Origin: Endocalyx cinctus
Taxonomy: Eukaryota; Ascomycota; Sordariomycetes; Amphisphaeriales; Apiosporaceae
DNA: 64,000 nucleotides
NCBI GenBank assembly: GCA_001600455.1
Contig: BCKC01000006.1
Span: 1,984,001-2,048,000 of the forward strand
Direction of reading: 5' to 3'
The notes below the pieces were generated by a model. It was not told the DNA's origin. It searched no databases and saw nothing but the letters and a program-made list of their open reading frames with translations. The translations under genes and the position numbers were made by a program. Shown in pieces: positions 1-11,906 of the stretch; the first letter of the stretch is position 1; every line of letters starts with the position of its first letter.

Positions 1-991
1 GTTCAAGTGTAACAGCAAATCTGGGGGATTCTTGACGAAATTCTCGAGGCTCCAACTGATTCTTGCGCATCCTTCCGTCATTAAATAACTCTTACAAATA
101 GCAACTCTGATATACAGCAACTCTTACATGTAGCACATTTACTTGCAACTTCCATCTTGCTCAACATACGACATTCTTTCAGCTTCCTCATTTTTCCCCC
201 TTCCCTCCTTACTTCTCCTTTTGTGATTACATCTCTTCTCTCAAACAATGTCGTTCCTGTGACTAAAATATTTCAAACTTAGTTTTGGTAGTAATGGACA
301 GATATATTCATATCCATTCACTCCTTGGTGTAAGAACACTCACAGTCTTGCTCTTTCATTTCCGTCGTAACATTATATGAGACTTCTGAAATCGGATTGA
401 AAAGAACTCATCTAGACTGTAGTGTGGGGTAGGGGTGGACTGTAAGGTTCCTTGATTCGTAATTCGTGATATCATAGGATCCATCTATTTAAGGTACGAG
501 TTCGATAATGATGATATTTCCATGGAAATCGTACAGGTGCGAACAAGCAATGGTAACCTCAAATTTGCTTGACTGTGACGTTATTCGCACCTTGAGTGTC
601 ATAAAAGAAAAAAAAAAAGCTAGTGGTGATTGCGCTCTTGCGCAGCTCATAATATATGAAAGAGCAAACAAGTCGATGAAACTTCCAGATTCTGAAGTCG
701 GAAGTCACGTATCAGTGCGAAAAGAAACCCAAATTCGATCGCGAAGGTGAAATGACGTAGAACTCGGCTGTACTTCTTAACAGCGCTGCTTCCAGAGTCC
801 TCTCAGATAGATTGCGCCTGCTCCTTGAGAAATAGAATAGGTAAGTACCCTCCTTGTCAATGACTCATACCCTCTCAGGCTTTTTCCTTTTACTTTTTCT
901 TTTTCTTTCGTGTCGAAACAGTTGAAATTGAAAACATTTCTTTTCCGTCACACACACGCATTGACAAGTTGTATTCTGTAGGGTAGAGGGG
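1..991. other. Intergenic, left edge
   Basis: No convincing gene is visible. Short reading frames overlap on both strands around 490-750 without splice signals or family resemblance. The right end (about 860-990) is pyrimidine-rich and probably forms the 3' flank of the minus-strand gene that ends at 992. Confidence 0.6.
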
Positions 992-3784
992 CTAAGGCAT
1001 CGGGGGTGAGGCCCTTGGGGCTTCACGCTCCAGCTCTACGGAGGGCCGCATTTCTCCCATTGTCTGATGGCTGATCATTGAGTTTTCGTTACTTGTTTCT
1101 GGAATCGGAGAGAGATTCCATGCTTCCCAAATCCCACCACTACGACGATCCACTGGGTATTGGATTCCTGAGCGACTAGTTCGGTGCTCGGATTCCAAGT
1201 TACTCCAGCTAGAGCTCCCCGCTTCACCGTAATGGTAATTCCCGTATCCTTCGTCAAAAGATTCGTATGTGTAATGATCTCCGAATTCACCTGCGATGTC
1301 CTCTTCTGAAGATGGGGGATGCGATCGCAGCGGGTCGGGATGCTCCCCAATTGATCCATACGTGGAACAATGTTCGATCAAAGCTGGATTACTCTCATTA
1401 GCACCAGTCACCAAGGGCGAATCGTGCGGCAATGATTTTCTGCGGATTTTATTCTTAGGCATCGGTTCAGTGTCCTTTCCTTTCATCACTGCAGGTTCAT
1501 GACTTGCATACACGCGACAGATGCTCGATATCGTAGACACCGTCTCGGAGGCGTTGACCTCGTTGGGTGAAGCGACATCTCTTTTAGTCACCAAACTCTT
1601 GGTTTTCGATCGGATGGCCTGTCGAACTCTTTCTCCAACGCTGCTACTATTGCGTTTCAGCTTCGGATCGTTGAAGACGACAACTCTGGAAGGCGTCGGG
1701 ATTTCCATCGGGTCTTTCATCTCTGTCATCATTCGGGATGTATTGACATCAACACCACTGCTTCCCTTTATACCTTTGTCTTCTCCGAACTGGTTGTGCT
1801 CTAAGGCACGGTCGTCGTTCTCGAGTATTTGGTGGAGTTCGACCTCGCTTAGGTTTTCATGGCGATATATTGACATGTCGGAAGCTGATGTTGATCTCTT
1901 GGGATCATGTGCGGATTTGGTCTCGGCCGACATTGGGACTGTAGGGCGAGGCTTATCTCTCAATTGGGTGGTATACAATGAAGAGCTCCTCGCCACGCCA
2001 ATGTTTCGGCAATTGGAGTCCTCTCTAACCATGCGACGGCTCTTGTTCTCCCCCCCTTCCTCTCCGTCTCTAAATGGATCATCGGCGCTTCCATGAAGTT
2101 CTCGGAGGTCACGCAACTCTTTTTCAAGTCCTTCGACATAGTTCCGTGCGCGTGCGGGATTCTTGAGAAGTCGCTCCCAAGCTAGATCCCGGCTACGTGT
2201 GTCTGTTCGCTGATTCACGGCTTGGAGGGCCTCTTCGTCCTCTTGAGAAAGTACGATCTCATCGACGCTAGGTAGCGCTCTAGCGGCCTGTTGCGATGTC
2301 GAGGGCCTTGTGTGCGCAGCTTGGGGTCTCCGGATTTCCGAACGGGTTGGGGAACCCCGGTCTCTCAGTTCAATCCATTCTTCGTCAGGCGCATGGGTCG
2401 CAGTGTGGCGACGGTGAAAAATGACAAGAGCAATAGACAAACACATGATGAGCCATCCGATTAAGGTCAGAATTATTCTGAAATAATCCATGGGATAAAC
2501 CTGTTCTTTGAAGTTTACCTTTTCCGTAACAATTGTGATGGATGCTACGGCACTGGCGAAAACGGCTATATTGCCTATGAACAAGACCCATAGGGTGATT
2601 TTCCTTGTCCAACTCAAGTTCACTAGACTTGAACGACACAATGGCCAGTTACAAGTTCGTCTCCTATCCCTTCTTCTAGTCATCGAGTCTTCAGACATCG
2701 ACAACTGAATGGGTGCCGGCGTTGGCGTCCTTGGGGAGGGAAACATATTGATTTCAGGACTGACATTATAATTTCGTAAAATGCCACGTCTACTCTGAGT
2801 GTCAACGTTGTCGAAAGTGCTTTGATCAATAGGAGACATGACGTTGTTCAAGTCAACGTTGAGTGTTGTCTGGTTGCCTTGATTACTCGATCGCCGGACA
2901 TCCATTAGCACTTCTCTGGTAGAAAGATGCCCGGAAGAAGAATTGCTGAGAGCGGTAGCAGCAGCACTATGCACTTCGTCACGGCGCGCAGGATGCACAT
3001 CTCCTAGACGCTTCTGTCCTTTCGTTCTTCCTTCTGGAGAAGCTTTCTCAAGATCACCACGCATCTCTCTAAGGACTGTTCCACTTAGTGGCAAGGGCAT
3101 ACGGAGTTTCTCTCTCAACGAGCTCACGCTTCCACCTTCATCTACAGAATGCATGCGGCGGTGTAGTGTCATCTTTGGAACCGTATCTTGGGCCCCACGA
3201 TGTTCTTGGGTCTCTTTACCCTGGTCAACATCGGCTGTATCACCTTTGTTGCCTTTCTGAAGAGAATCTCCACGTGGTGGGTATGTAGCCTCGGGTAGAG
3301 GTTTGACTTTCAAATTGAATGCCCAACCCTGACCACGGTGAAGACCACTACCGTCGCCTGTGAAAGTGGTACAACCAAGCTTGGATGGGTCTCCAGCACT
3401 CGGTCTACACGGGTCGCTCGGATAATTATCTATGGCCGGTGGATCTGCAAAACGGATATGTCGGTCATCATGGTTTAGATTTGGGTGATGGAAATTGAAG
3501 AGATTCGAGGTGTTAGATGTTCGAGTCAATTCTCTGTCTGGATGAGCAGTTTGTGGCACGTGATCATCCGCCTTCTTCATCGGGTTTATGTGTCGCTTCT
3601 CCTCTACGATACCACCAGTCATGTCTTCAAGGGATCTTTTTCCAAGCTTTGACGATGGGGATCTGATAAGAGATTGAGTCTCTGATCCATGACTGAAACT
3701 TTGTCGACCGTGTAGACGTCTATGACTACTCGGCGACTCAGACATTGGACGCGGAATACGCGTCGGGCTCGAATTTGTACTCAT
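992..3784 (-). CDS. Uncharacterised two-pass membrane protein, 930 aa
   Basis: A single uninterrupted frame of 930 codons; I do not recognise a named family. Residues 1-390 are polar and rich in Ser, Arg and Pro, so probably disordered and cytosolic. A basic stretch (RRRDRRR near 370) precedes two hydrophobic helices at about 396-420 and 434-457, separated by a short loop with an acidic/aromatic segment. From 460 on the protein is again hydrophilic, with a probable helical part (about 540-580, ending in EGLEKELRDLREL) and an acidic Tyr/Gly-rich stretch near 850. Both tails probably face the same side of the membrane. The start ATG sits in a CACAATGAG context, and no better in-frame ATG lies upstream. 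Long overlapping plus-strand frames here are antisense shadows. Likely real from length and membrane architecture; function unknown. Confidence 0.8.
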   Translation of the reverse strand: MSTNSSPTRIPRPMSESPSSHRRLHGRQSFSHGSETQSLIRSPSSKLGKRSLEDMTGGIVEEKRHINPMKKADDHVPQTAHPDRELTRTSNTSNLFNFHHPNLNHDDRHIRFADPPAIDNYPSDPCRPSAGDPSKLGCTTFTGDGSGLHRGQGWAFNLKVKPLPEATYPPRGDSLQKGNKGDTADVDQGKETQEHRGAQDTVPKMTLHRRMHSVDEGGSVSSLREKLRMPLPLSGTVLREMRGDLEKASPEGRTKGQKRLGDVHPARRDEVHSAAATALSNSSSGHLSTREVLMDVRRSSNQGNQTTLNVDLNNVMSPIDQSTFDNVDTQSRRGILRNYNVSPEINMFPSPRTPTPAPIQLSMSEDSMTRRRDRRRTCNWPLCRSSLVNLSWTRKITLWVLFIGNIAVFASAVASITIVTEKVNFKEQVYPMDYFRIILTLIGWLIMCLSIALVIFHRRHTATHAPDEEWIELRDRGSPTRSEIRRPQAAHTRPSTSQQAARALPSVDEIVLSQEDEEALQAVNQRTDTRSRDLAWERLLKNPARARNYVEGLEKELRDLRELHGSADDPFRDGEEGGENKSRRMVREDSNCRNIGVARSSSLYTTQLRDKPRPTVPMSAETKSAHDPKRSTSASDMSIYRHENLSEVELHQILENDDRALEHNQFGEDKGIKGSSGVDVNTSRMMTEMKDPMEIPTPSRVVVFNDPKLKRNSSSVGERVRQAIRSKTKSLVTKRDVASPNEVNASETVSTISSICRVYASHEPAVMKGKDTEPMPKNKIRRKSLPHDSPLVTGANESNPALIEHCSTYGSIGEHPDPLRSHPPSSEEDIAGEFGDHYTYESFDEGYGNYHYGEAGSSSWSNLESEHRTSRSGIQYPVDRRSGGIWEAWNLSPIPETSNENSMISHQTMGEMRPSVELEREAPRASPPMP

Positions 3785-3838
3785 TGTGGGACTGTATCAT
3801 CCAATAATGAGCTGGATCTCGAATTCAGATGGATTTTT

Positions 3839-3899
3839 CTAAAATTATATATCAGCATTCTCAACGCTGATACACCATAGAGTGGTGTCGGAGACTTAC
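3839..3899 (-). other. Probable 5'-UTR intron of the 930-aa gene
   Basis: On the minus strand a GTAAGT donor (G at 3899) is followed 61 bases later by an AATTTTAG acceptor ending at 3839, 54 bases before the start codon of the downstream gene. A second donor-like CAG/GTGAGT lies near 4198. Both fit a spliced leader. This rests on splice-site appearance only. Confidence 0.35.
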
Positions 3900-6800
3900 A
3901 TCCGATACCCAATTGAAGGATCGTATCGCAAGGAGTTCTGTTCGGCAATCACGTCAGTACTCACAAAGGCCAATACACTTTGTTCAGGGCAATCGTGCTG
4001 TCTTGAAGGGAAGAAAGTGAACACAAGATTCCCTTGAAGATGAAAACAAGTGAATTGGCTGCTGCGATAAGAGGGTGGAGTGAAATACATTGATGATAGG
4101 TATGTCTACATTGAATGGAGAGGTTGACTCAATCAATGGGAAAAGACAACAGAAAAATATAGTTAACAGGAGGGGTCATCAAAAGTCATTCACTCACCTG
4201 AGATGCTGGTATTTCTTGCAATCTTGAAAGTTGAAAAAATAATTAACCGAATGGAATGGGTTACTTCTTTCAATGGAGCAGTCGACTGTCACCGTGGATG
4301 GCAGTTATGATTGAAATGAATTATGGGAGTTGTGTGGATTATGGAAGAATCCTCTGACTCTTTTTATTCTAAGAGACAAGCTCTAGAACAAGAAGGAAAG
4401 AAGATCAACCGATGAATGATTAAGGTGGAACGGAACAAATTTTGTCTTTTAATGAAGAATATCTTTAACAGACAAGGTGTCCGACAGTGATTCAATGTGT
4501 GGAAAAAGAAACAAGAGTGAATTGTAATTGTAGAAGTAGAAGGGAGTAATGGTTGTACTATGATGAGTGAAGTATGATGAGTGAAGTATGATGAGTGAAG
4601 TAGAAGGGAACTATTTTAATGGTTGATGTGGGAATTCTGATCAAACAAATACAAGAAGGTGGACTAGAAACTTGACATAGGGAAGTCGCGATTTGTGTGA
4701 GTCAATTTCTGTTGATGTTGGGACTATACAAAGGCGCGTCTTGTACCTGTGTACAACAAATTGGTACAAGGAGAGGCTGGGTGGAAGTGTATTATCTTTT
4801 TTTGACTGTGATTCTTTTAAAATAAATATGAAGGCAATATTTATCTTTTCGAGAGTGTGATGCAGTGATGCAGTGTGTATTTAATAGAGAATCATGAAGG
4901 TATATCTGGTGTACATATCATTTCACCCAGTAAGGTAGAAAGGGGGGGTGATTGTGAAAAAGAGTACAACAAAAAGAAGTACCTTGAAATAAAATCGTGG
5001 TTTCCCATTACATTACTGGTACATTATACATTATTATTTGATGTTGTTTCCCTAAGTAGACTGCAAATTTTACAATAGGTACTCATCGTTCTGATTATTC
5101 CATCCGTTTTTTTGCATATATAGGCATAATCGATGATTAGGACATCATCTACAGAGTAACCTGTAGCTTAAACTGTTCTGTAACCGGCACCACTACGCAG
5201 TTTCGCTGTTTCCCTAACTTGAATACATCCTTTAAGGCTTTCCGCGCTATATGATAGTCATCGCAAGCCATACTATCTGGTTCTCCCTGCTTCTATAATA
5301 ATAATGTACATCCCATACACCAATACTTCTTCTTTAGAACTCCTTATTACCCGGGCGGATTTGCTTGTTTTATATTAAGCAAGTAATTAGAAGCATCTTC
5401 AAGTTCAAATCTGCCAGGAAATATAATTTATAGCCTGTCTAGCCAAGTTACAGCCAGTCTCATGGACAAAGGCTCTAGGACATGAGCCCTTGAAGCCATT
5501 TTGGTGGCTCTACATTGCTTTCACAGCTGAGTTGATTCTCCTTAACCTGCTATCCAAGTCTATCCTGTTGTTGTTACGTGTATATGCAGCGAAGTCAAAG
5601 AAGAGGACAATCATCTACCACGAGATCTCCAGGGGTCACATCAGTACAATATTGAAAGGATTTCGATGCTCTCTATTTATTTATTTGCATTCATTCAGTC
5701 CGAATACAAATACACGATAGATAACTAACTTGTGTAGAAAGATTAGGTGAATCAACAAGCCGACAGGCGCTGTCGCATCTACCCCTATTTCTTTTTTCAA
5801 TAGACAATCAACTTCCCGAGCTCCCAAATCGTCGACGTCACCATCATCGAGAACTTCTAATAGAATAGAGAAAGCTAGCGAGTCGGCGGAAGCCTCCTCC
5901 GAAAAGTGATCTTTTCCAGTTAACTCCCGAGTCAATATTTATCCCTAAAGTTTTACCACGGTTTTCTCTCGCCTTATCGATAGGCCACGACCGAAATCTC
6001 GTTTTAAACAACAAATCCTCGTCTGTACCTGAAGGATATACCATTTATCTGAACTCTTTCTCTCCAAGGTAGGTTCGATATTGGTAGACAACCGTATGCC
6101 TCATACTGCCCAATAAAGAAAACTGCTGTCATATCCATCACCATTTCAGGCAGATAGTCTCACATTTTTCTGCCTACACAGGTAGTGTTGCTTCGAGAGC
6201 ATACAAAGCTACTTGGTTTACCTGCTGAAAGAGTAATAGCTCTAGTTGCAGAGCTCCTGACAAGGTGACACAAGCTGCTGGGACATCATCGACTACAATA
6301 CATTAGCAACAGAAGAATACTGATCTGCAAAATGCTGTTGAGAAAATGGAGATATATTAAAGATATGACAGCTAAATCACAAACATGGTACATTGGATTA
6401 AGATACCCAAGGTCAGTTAATACCCCTATTCACCCAGGTTCAACAGCCATCCGCTTTTGGCTACTGTTAAATGGCTATTATTATTTGCTTGCAATCTACT
6501 CCAACATCAAAGACTCCTAAGCCCTGGTTATTCTTCTCAGCAGGCCCTAGTATCAGTCTGGAAAGTCATACTATCTGTAAGCCACATCTCTTTTCTCTAC
6601 CCCTATTCTCCTGCATCATTCATGAGAAAAACGACTTTAGGATTATTACTAACGATAGGGCGAGGAATAGCGTAGAAGTAGCCTGGACCGATGACCGAAA
6701 CGTGGGAAAGGCCAGAATATTATCCGACACCCCTTTAAATATAAATACCGAGCGGAAGCGCCCTGTTTATCATATGATCTACGACTCGGTGCAACAATAC

Positions 6801-7672
6801 TGTTGGTAACTTGCAGTTGGCATACATAGTAATAGAGGGTGACACAGCTTTGAGGGCTGGAACAATATGGATCAAAAATAACTACTGATATGGAGTAGAA
6901 AAAAGGAGACTGTCTGCTAGTACAGGACTAGCAAGGGGGGGTTCATTTATACAATACTTGATCTATATCTAGTGCATGGTCCGACCACCCGGTATCGGCC
7001 GCTGGAAAAGCTTGAAATACCCGTGGACATACATACATATTCAGCCTCTGGTCGCCCCGACTGGACTTAAACCTAGATTGTATTAAGTAGGGTTAGTGTC
7101 TGGCACCGATTGGATAATCTGCTTGATTAGATCGATTGTGTTATGCACTGCTGTCTGGTTTGTTAATGGATCGCTTTTACTGGCCAATTAAAGAGTGAAA
7201 ACGAAGGGAGAGGCAGATCTCAACCCCCTGACATAAATGCCTGCGAAGCAGAACTAGCATGCAAGTATAGTAGATTTGACGGGTGTAGCAGGAACAGATA
7301 GGTACTGCTGCTGTAGGATATTTATTTGACTTTGATAATTCACCAGTCACGAAGGAGAGAATACCAGGCGAGCCATAGAAGCTGGGTTTTTTACAAAGGA
7401 AATAATATATTTGTCAAAGGAGTGACGCTATGGGTATCCGTATCATTAACCATCCATCCATTTATTCATGTCAATATCGTAGTAAAACCAAACAAAAAAT
7501 CCCCTCATTGCCACCCCTTATCCTTCCCTAAAACAGGACATGATCCGAAAGTGCGAATTTGCAAATAACGAGGAGATGCGAATAAAGATGCTGATGGAAG
7601 AACCTTTCTCCTACGAGAGAAGGCGTTGTTGTTGTTTTTTTTTTGTTTTTGTTTTTTTGTGATTTTCGTGAT
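3900..7672. other. Gene-poor region
   Basis: About 3.8 kb without a gene I can support. It holds the probable promoter/leader of the 930-aa gene (to about 4.3 kb) and a 14-bp tandem repeat at 4560. The part from 5.1 to 7.3 kb has several fair-length but interrupted frames on both strands (for example 5490-5720 plus, 5681-6044 minus). These look like decayed coding or transposon DNA, but I cannot name a family. Confidence 0.5.
4560..4601. repeat. 14-bp tandem repeat, three copies
   Basis: The unit ATGATGAGTGAAGT occurs three times without change at 4560, 4574 and 4588. The flanks share a further short duplication (GTAGAAGGGA), which suggests replication slippage. Confidence 0.9.
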
Positions 7673-7920
7673 TTACTTGCTGCAAGAGCAGTCAGAGCCA
7701 CACTTGCCTATAAATCATTATCATGTTAGTTATCATAATTCTATTTCAGTAGAAGGGAACTTGAAAGGAGGTTGAGAATCTTTTGAAGAGGAGGGGCTTA
7801 TGCAGGGATTAAGCGTGTTTTTTTATTCAGATTGGTGAGGGGTAAAATAAGTCTTAAAAAAAGATGGAGGGGTAAAGCCAACTTACATTCACCACCAGAG
7901 CAGGAGCAGTCACCCTTCAT
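7673..7920 (-). CDS. Copper-type metallothionein, 22 aa, two exons
   Basis: Metallothioneins are Cys-rich cytosolic peptides that bind Cu(I) and other metals and protect against metal stress. Exon 1 is 7920..7887 and exon 2 is 7707..7673. The 179-base intron has a GTAAGT donor, an ACTAAC branch site and a TATAG acceptor. Joined, they give 22 codons plus TAA. The protein begins MKGDCSCSGGEC and ends CGSDCSCSK. Its six Cys at 5, 7, 12, 14, 18 and 20 form three Cys-X-Cys pairs with Ser/Gly between them and no aromatic residue. This closely matches the Neurospora crassa copper metallothionein (about 25 residues, seven Cys, one intron); the final single Cys of that protein is absent here. A TATA element lies about 155 bases upstream. 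It is far too short for ordinary ORF calling. The family call is strong; copper specificity is inferred. Confidence 0.85.
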
Positions 7921-8073
7921 TTTGAATGGTTTGATATCTTTCTTGGGGGAAAGTTATAAAAAAAGTGTTTGGTTTTTGGGAGTAAAATGTTGTGATCTTA
8001 ATTGATTGATGATCGCAATGATGAGGAAAGAAAAGAGAAAAAAGAAGACCAACTTTCAGAGAAATCTTGGATC

Positions 8074-8082
8074 CTTATATAG
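8074..8082 (-). promoter_or_regulatory. TATA box of the metallothionein gene
   Basis: CTATATAAG reads toward the metallothionein start codon, 154-162 bases upstream of it. Small stress-induced genes in fungi often have clear TATA boxes. I did not recognise a copper-response element beside it. Confidence 0.5.
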
Positions 8083-10863
8083 ACGGTATCAGGTCAAGCA
8101 GGATTCAGCTATCGGGGCTTTACGCGCCAATGAGATGGGAAAATACGGGGCCAAAAAAGGAGCGGTTATTGCGGGTTTGAGCCTTTTCCGCGTGAACATC
8201 AACATCAACTTGAACTTGAACAACCAACAAAACTTGTCTGGTACTGTACACTTACGTCTTACACTACACCAGAAGTATACCAAAGTGAGACAAAAGCCCA
8301 CACACACGCGCAAATGGATATGCAAGCCGCACAAATCACGCAAATGGCAAACGGAAATCGTACACTACTGTAGCAGAAGTGACATCAAATATCCGATCCT
8401 TTTCTGCCTTTGTATCCATGGATGTACCTAGGCTGCTAGGCATGTTATGTACATATGTTTATGTATGTTATATACGTTTATACTATGTATAGTATGTCCT
8501 TCCCTTCCAAACTCCTTCCTAATTCATGATGGTGTCTCCATTCTCTCTGTACAGTATCGTTTGTACATGAATACTTTAATTACTTTCATCATTCTCTTTG
8601 TCATAATTACTTAACCTAAGTACCTGGGTATGGATCCATGGATACTATGGATATTATCAAACCACTTCCCCTCTCTCCCTCTCTCCCTTTCTTTGTACTG
8701 CAAATCAATTATCGGTTGTCTTCCTATCTGCATTTCTTCCTTTTCTAAAAGGATAGGATACAGGTACGCCACCAATTATGATACCGTCACCGCCTCCGCC
8801 TCACTTTTTTACCGCTTCCTGTACTACGCACTAGGTTTGTCCCACGTGTACTACTAGGTAGGTGGAGGCCATCTTCATCTTGTCCTACCACTATCACATG
8901 ACGCTAAACTACAGGAGGTTTCCTTGCCCGAACTGATTCTAGAAAGAATCAAAGGGCGATTATGGAAATAAAAATAAATAAATAAGTAAAAAAGAGAGAC
9001 CAGGAAAGGGGTCACGTATGATTATCTCCTTTTCAATTAATTTTTTCGGTTCGGAACTATTTATCTAGACCGGCTTTTATATACCGACCAACCAGTCAGA
9101 TGCGAATTTAGGAAGGTAAAGTAGTCCAGTCCATCAAGAGGGTGTACACATCAAAAGTCAATTGAAGGCAGAGAAAAACGAAACCCAAGTCCGCGGAAGC
9201 CATTGCTCACAGGTTCTAGCGAAGATGCAGACTGCTCCCCGGTAATTGCTTATGCAGCTATCATGCAGCGTAACATCGCATTACCCGATACTTTGACTCT
9301 ATATAGCAGTCTGGATACCACGACGTTGTCTTTGCTGATCACCTAACCTACTATTTTATCGCCGACCATCCGCCACTCATCCCTCGTTACGGCATCATGA
9401 AAAGTCCTCGCAACCGTTACGATTCTCTTTTTTTTTTTTTTTGAATCATGTTACGTGCGATAGAGGTTGCATCGGATCCGTCATCACAAGGTACATTATC
9501 CCCCAAAACGGACAACAATCAAGATATGTGATATAAAATCTAGTGCCCCTCTAATATCCATTAAATGAAGCAATCCAATTCTCGGAAATGTATATTACGA
9601 GATAGCGCTAAAATCCACAAGATACTTACGCGTAGGTGAGGATTTATATCACATCGCTGAAACTCCACACGCGACCCGACCCCCACAGCGCAATATGGAG
9701 GGAGGCATACGATTACACTATTTCTCTGCCATCATTCCTTCATACGTAGTAGCGTAGTGTCATCATGCATGTCGGTTAACGGCGCTAGAATGAATTTCTC
9801 ACCGCAGGAGCATCCTTTATTGATTCTTGACGGGGTTTGATTAGGCTGTATCTAGCTATTCCTCCGACCAGCCAGTACCATGAATAAATATCAGCTTGAG
9901 ACGAACAACTGGCTCTGGCTCGTTCATCAGTATGCCGGCAGCACCGGTAGAGATGCTTCATTCTCAAAACTTTATGCAGTATCTCTTATAGCTGGTTGTA
10001 ACGGACAAGTGGTAAGCTTACTATACAGCTGGGGAAAATATTCCTAACACTGGTTCAGTTTGAGACAACTGCGAAGTTCCTGAGACCGCGAGAAGCACCG
10101 TTGAAAATCTGCCAAAACTTTTGCCGGGGCAGTCTTCAGTCTTAACCCTTCATTAGAACACATGGGGAAGAAGAGGATATGATTTTACGTCGATATGATA
10201 ACTTCTGGTTTCGCTGTACCGCCTGCAATGAACTTCTGTTCAACTCACGTAAGCGGAACTGGCCACACCCATCAATCCTGCCTAGGATCCTTATTTGAAG
10301 ATGACGCTTAGGTCTGCATTGTCTTAAGAGGAAGACATGATGGTGTGACATAACACATCATAGATTCTTTTTTTTTTTTTTTTTTTTGGGCGGTTATCGG
10401 CTTCAAATGACATACAAGTGTGCGAATGGAAGTCATTAACCAACACCTTCAGCCATACTAATGAAGGCCATTCCATCAACTATGAATATAACATCAACGG
10501 AAGTAATATTACGCTAAGAAATATCTCTCAGAGAGAGGAAGAAAAAAAAAAGTAGTCTCTATGCGAAGGCTGCATAGAGCTGCATCTGATACGCCCATTG
10601 GCTGGCCACGGGTTGGACTGGAAAGTCGACCCGTATATTAGATTTCATGAAAGACACAGGAACGTACCCTGGTACATACATTTCATGATGTAATCTAATG
10701 TACATGATGTTTAATCAGAGGCAAAGATTCTGAGTAGATATTATGAAGTATTACCAAAATCCACCATCTTCTCCGAATCCCTTGGTAACCCCATCTCTCG
10801 AAAGTTGTTCAACATCCTTTTTTTTTTTTTCTTATCGAAGCCAGCGTCGGTTAAGCTTGCTTT
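8083..10863. other. Intergenic region
   Basis: No supported gene. The 141-codon plus-strand frame at 8006-8431 is antisense to the metallothionein promoter and low-complexity. The stretch has homopolymer T tracts (near 9430, 10370 and 10820), TATGTATA-type AT-rich runs near 8450, and a weak inverted repeat (9528-9540 against 9641-9652). Confidence 0.55.
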
Positions 10864-11199
10864 TTAGACGCGACTCGAGGCAAAGTCATCGTGCTGTGGC
10901 TGGATAGAATTTCCCACACACATCGGGTACAGGGGTCGAAGACCTGGAGCGGCGCCACCATTCCTGCACCTCTTAAACTGCTCTCGCCTTATGGCCTCCA
11001 GTTCCACAGGATAACAGGCTTTCTTGCTTTTTTTCCGCACCTCGTTCGCCATCTCGGCCCACTCCTCGTCGTTCGTAGGTTTCTTGGGTTTCTTGCTCTT
11101 GTAATTGATATACATCACCAAGTGCAAGGTCGCTACGATAAAGATAAGCCCGAAGACGGTACCGAGAATTCCTGCGATAAGTGCAATGTTGAGGACCAT
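10864..11199 (-). CDS. Small single-pass membrane protein, 111 aa
   Basis: One hydrophobic helix at about residues 3-31 (LNIALIAGILGTVFGLIFI and on) is followed by a strongly basic segment (KSKKPKKPTNDEEW). The charged C-terminal half contains three Cys and is about 80 residues long. Positive charges after the helix favour a cytosolic C-terminus. The ATG context ACGATGG is good. I recognise no family. The overlapping plus-strand frame at 10891 is its shadow. It could be an orphan or fast-evolving gene; transcript evidence would be needed for certainty. Confidence 0.5.
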   Translation of the reverse strand: MVLNIALIAGILGTVFGLIFIVATLHLVMYINYKSKKPKKPTNDEEWAEMANEVRKKSKKACYPVELEAIRREQFKRCRNGGAAPGLRPLYPMCVGNSIQPQHDDFASSRV

Positions 11200-11906
11200 C
11201 GTGATACGATTTGACTTGAGTTTTTCGGATAATCTCTGCCGTTTTATAAGTAAGAGTATGGGTGATGTTGAGTTTGTGGAGATGTGGAGATTTCGTGTTG
11301 TTGGTTCGTGACTAGGTGTTTACCAAAACAGCGGGAAGCACACGATGTTTCGAAGGCGATGATCTTGGTTATGGGTATAACTAAATGAATCCAGGGTAGG
11401 TGAATTTCTAGTGACATAATTGTCAAGAAAAACTGATCCTCGAGTAGATGCGACCCAGTCATTATTATACTGAGTTTATTATACATTGCCTGTATTGTTG
11501 CACTCGTAAAAGGTTTGGTATGTAAGAGTTGAGATGGTGTGACTCGATCAGATATCCTGTCGTAAAACCAACATCGAATTACTTTCACGAGTCACCATGC
11601 AGCATTATTCTATTGTAGATAAGACAAAGAGCAAGGTAAGTAAATCGCGGCAAAAAAAAACTCTCGAAGTGCGATATCTCTAATTTTGCCCGACCAGAAA
11701 AAAAAAGTGAAAAGAAAAGGAAAAACACGACTCGGCTTCTTACTCATACTCACAGGGCATCATGTCACAGGTCAAAATAAATGATTGTCCCAACTTTATG
11801 TACTACTATATACGCTATTCGACTATGTACTTCAGTTCCACAAGCGACAAGTGAAACTGGATATTTGACTCACACCCCTCAAAAGTTTACTGCAACAGCC
11901 AGATCA
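11200..11906. other. Intergenic
   Basis: Spacer between the small membrane protein promoter and the 3' end of the GH43 gene. The minus-strand frame at 11244-11588 (114 codons) has no recognisable domain. A purine-rich run lies near 11640-11720. Confidence 0.5.

Noticed and set aside
8006..8431. 141-codon plus-strand frame
   Set aside because: Lies over the metallothionein promoter, Lys/Asn-rich with no domain, and starts with repeated ATGs in AT-rich DNA.
9528..9652. Imperfect terminal inverted repeat (possible MITE)
   Set aside because: Arms of 12-13 bases differ by one base in length, no target duplication, and no second copy noticed in the window.
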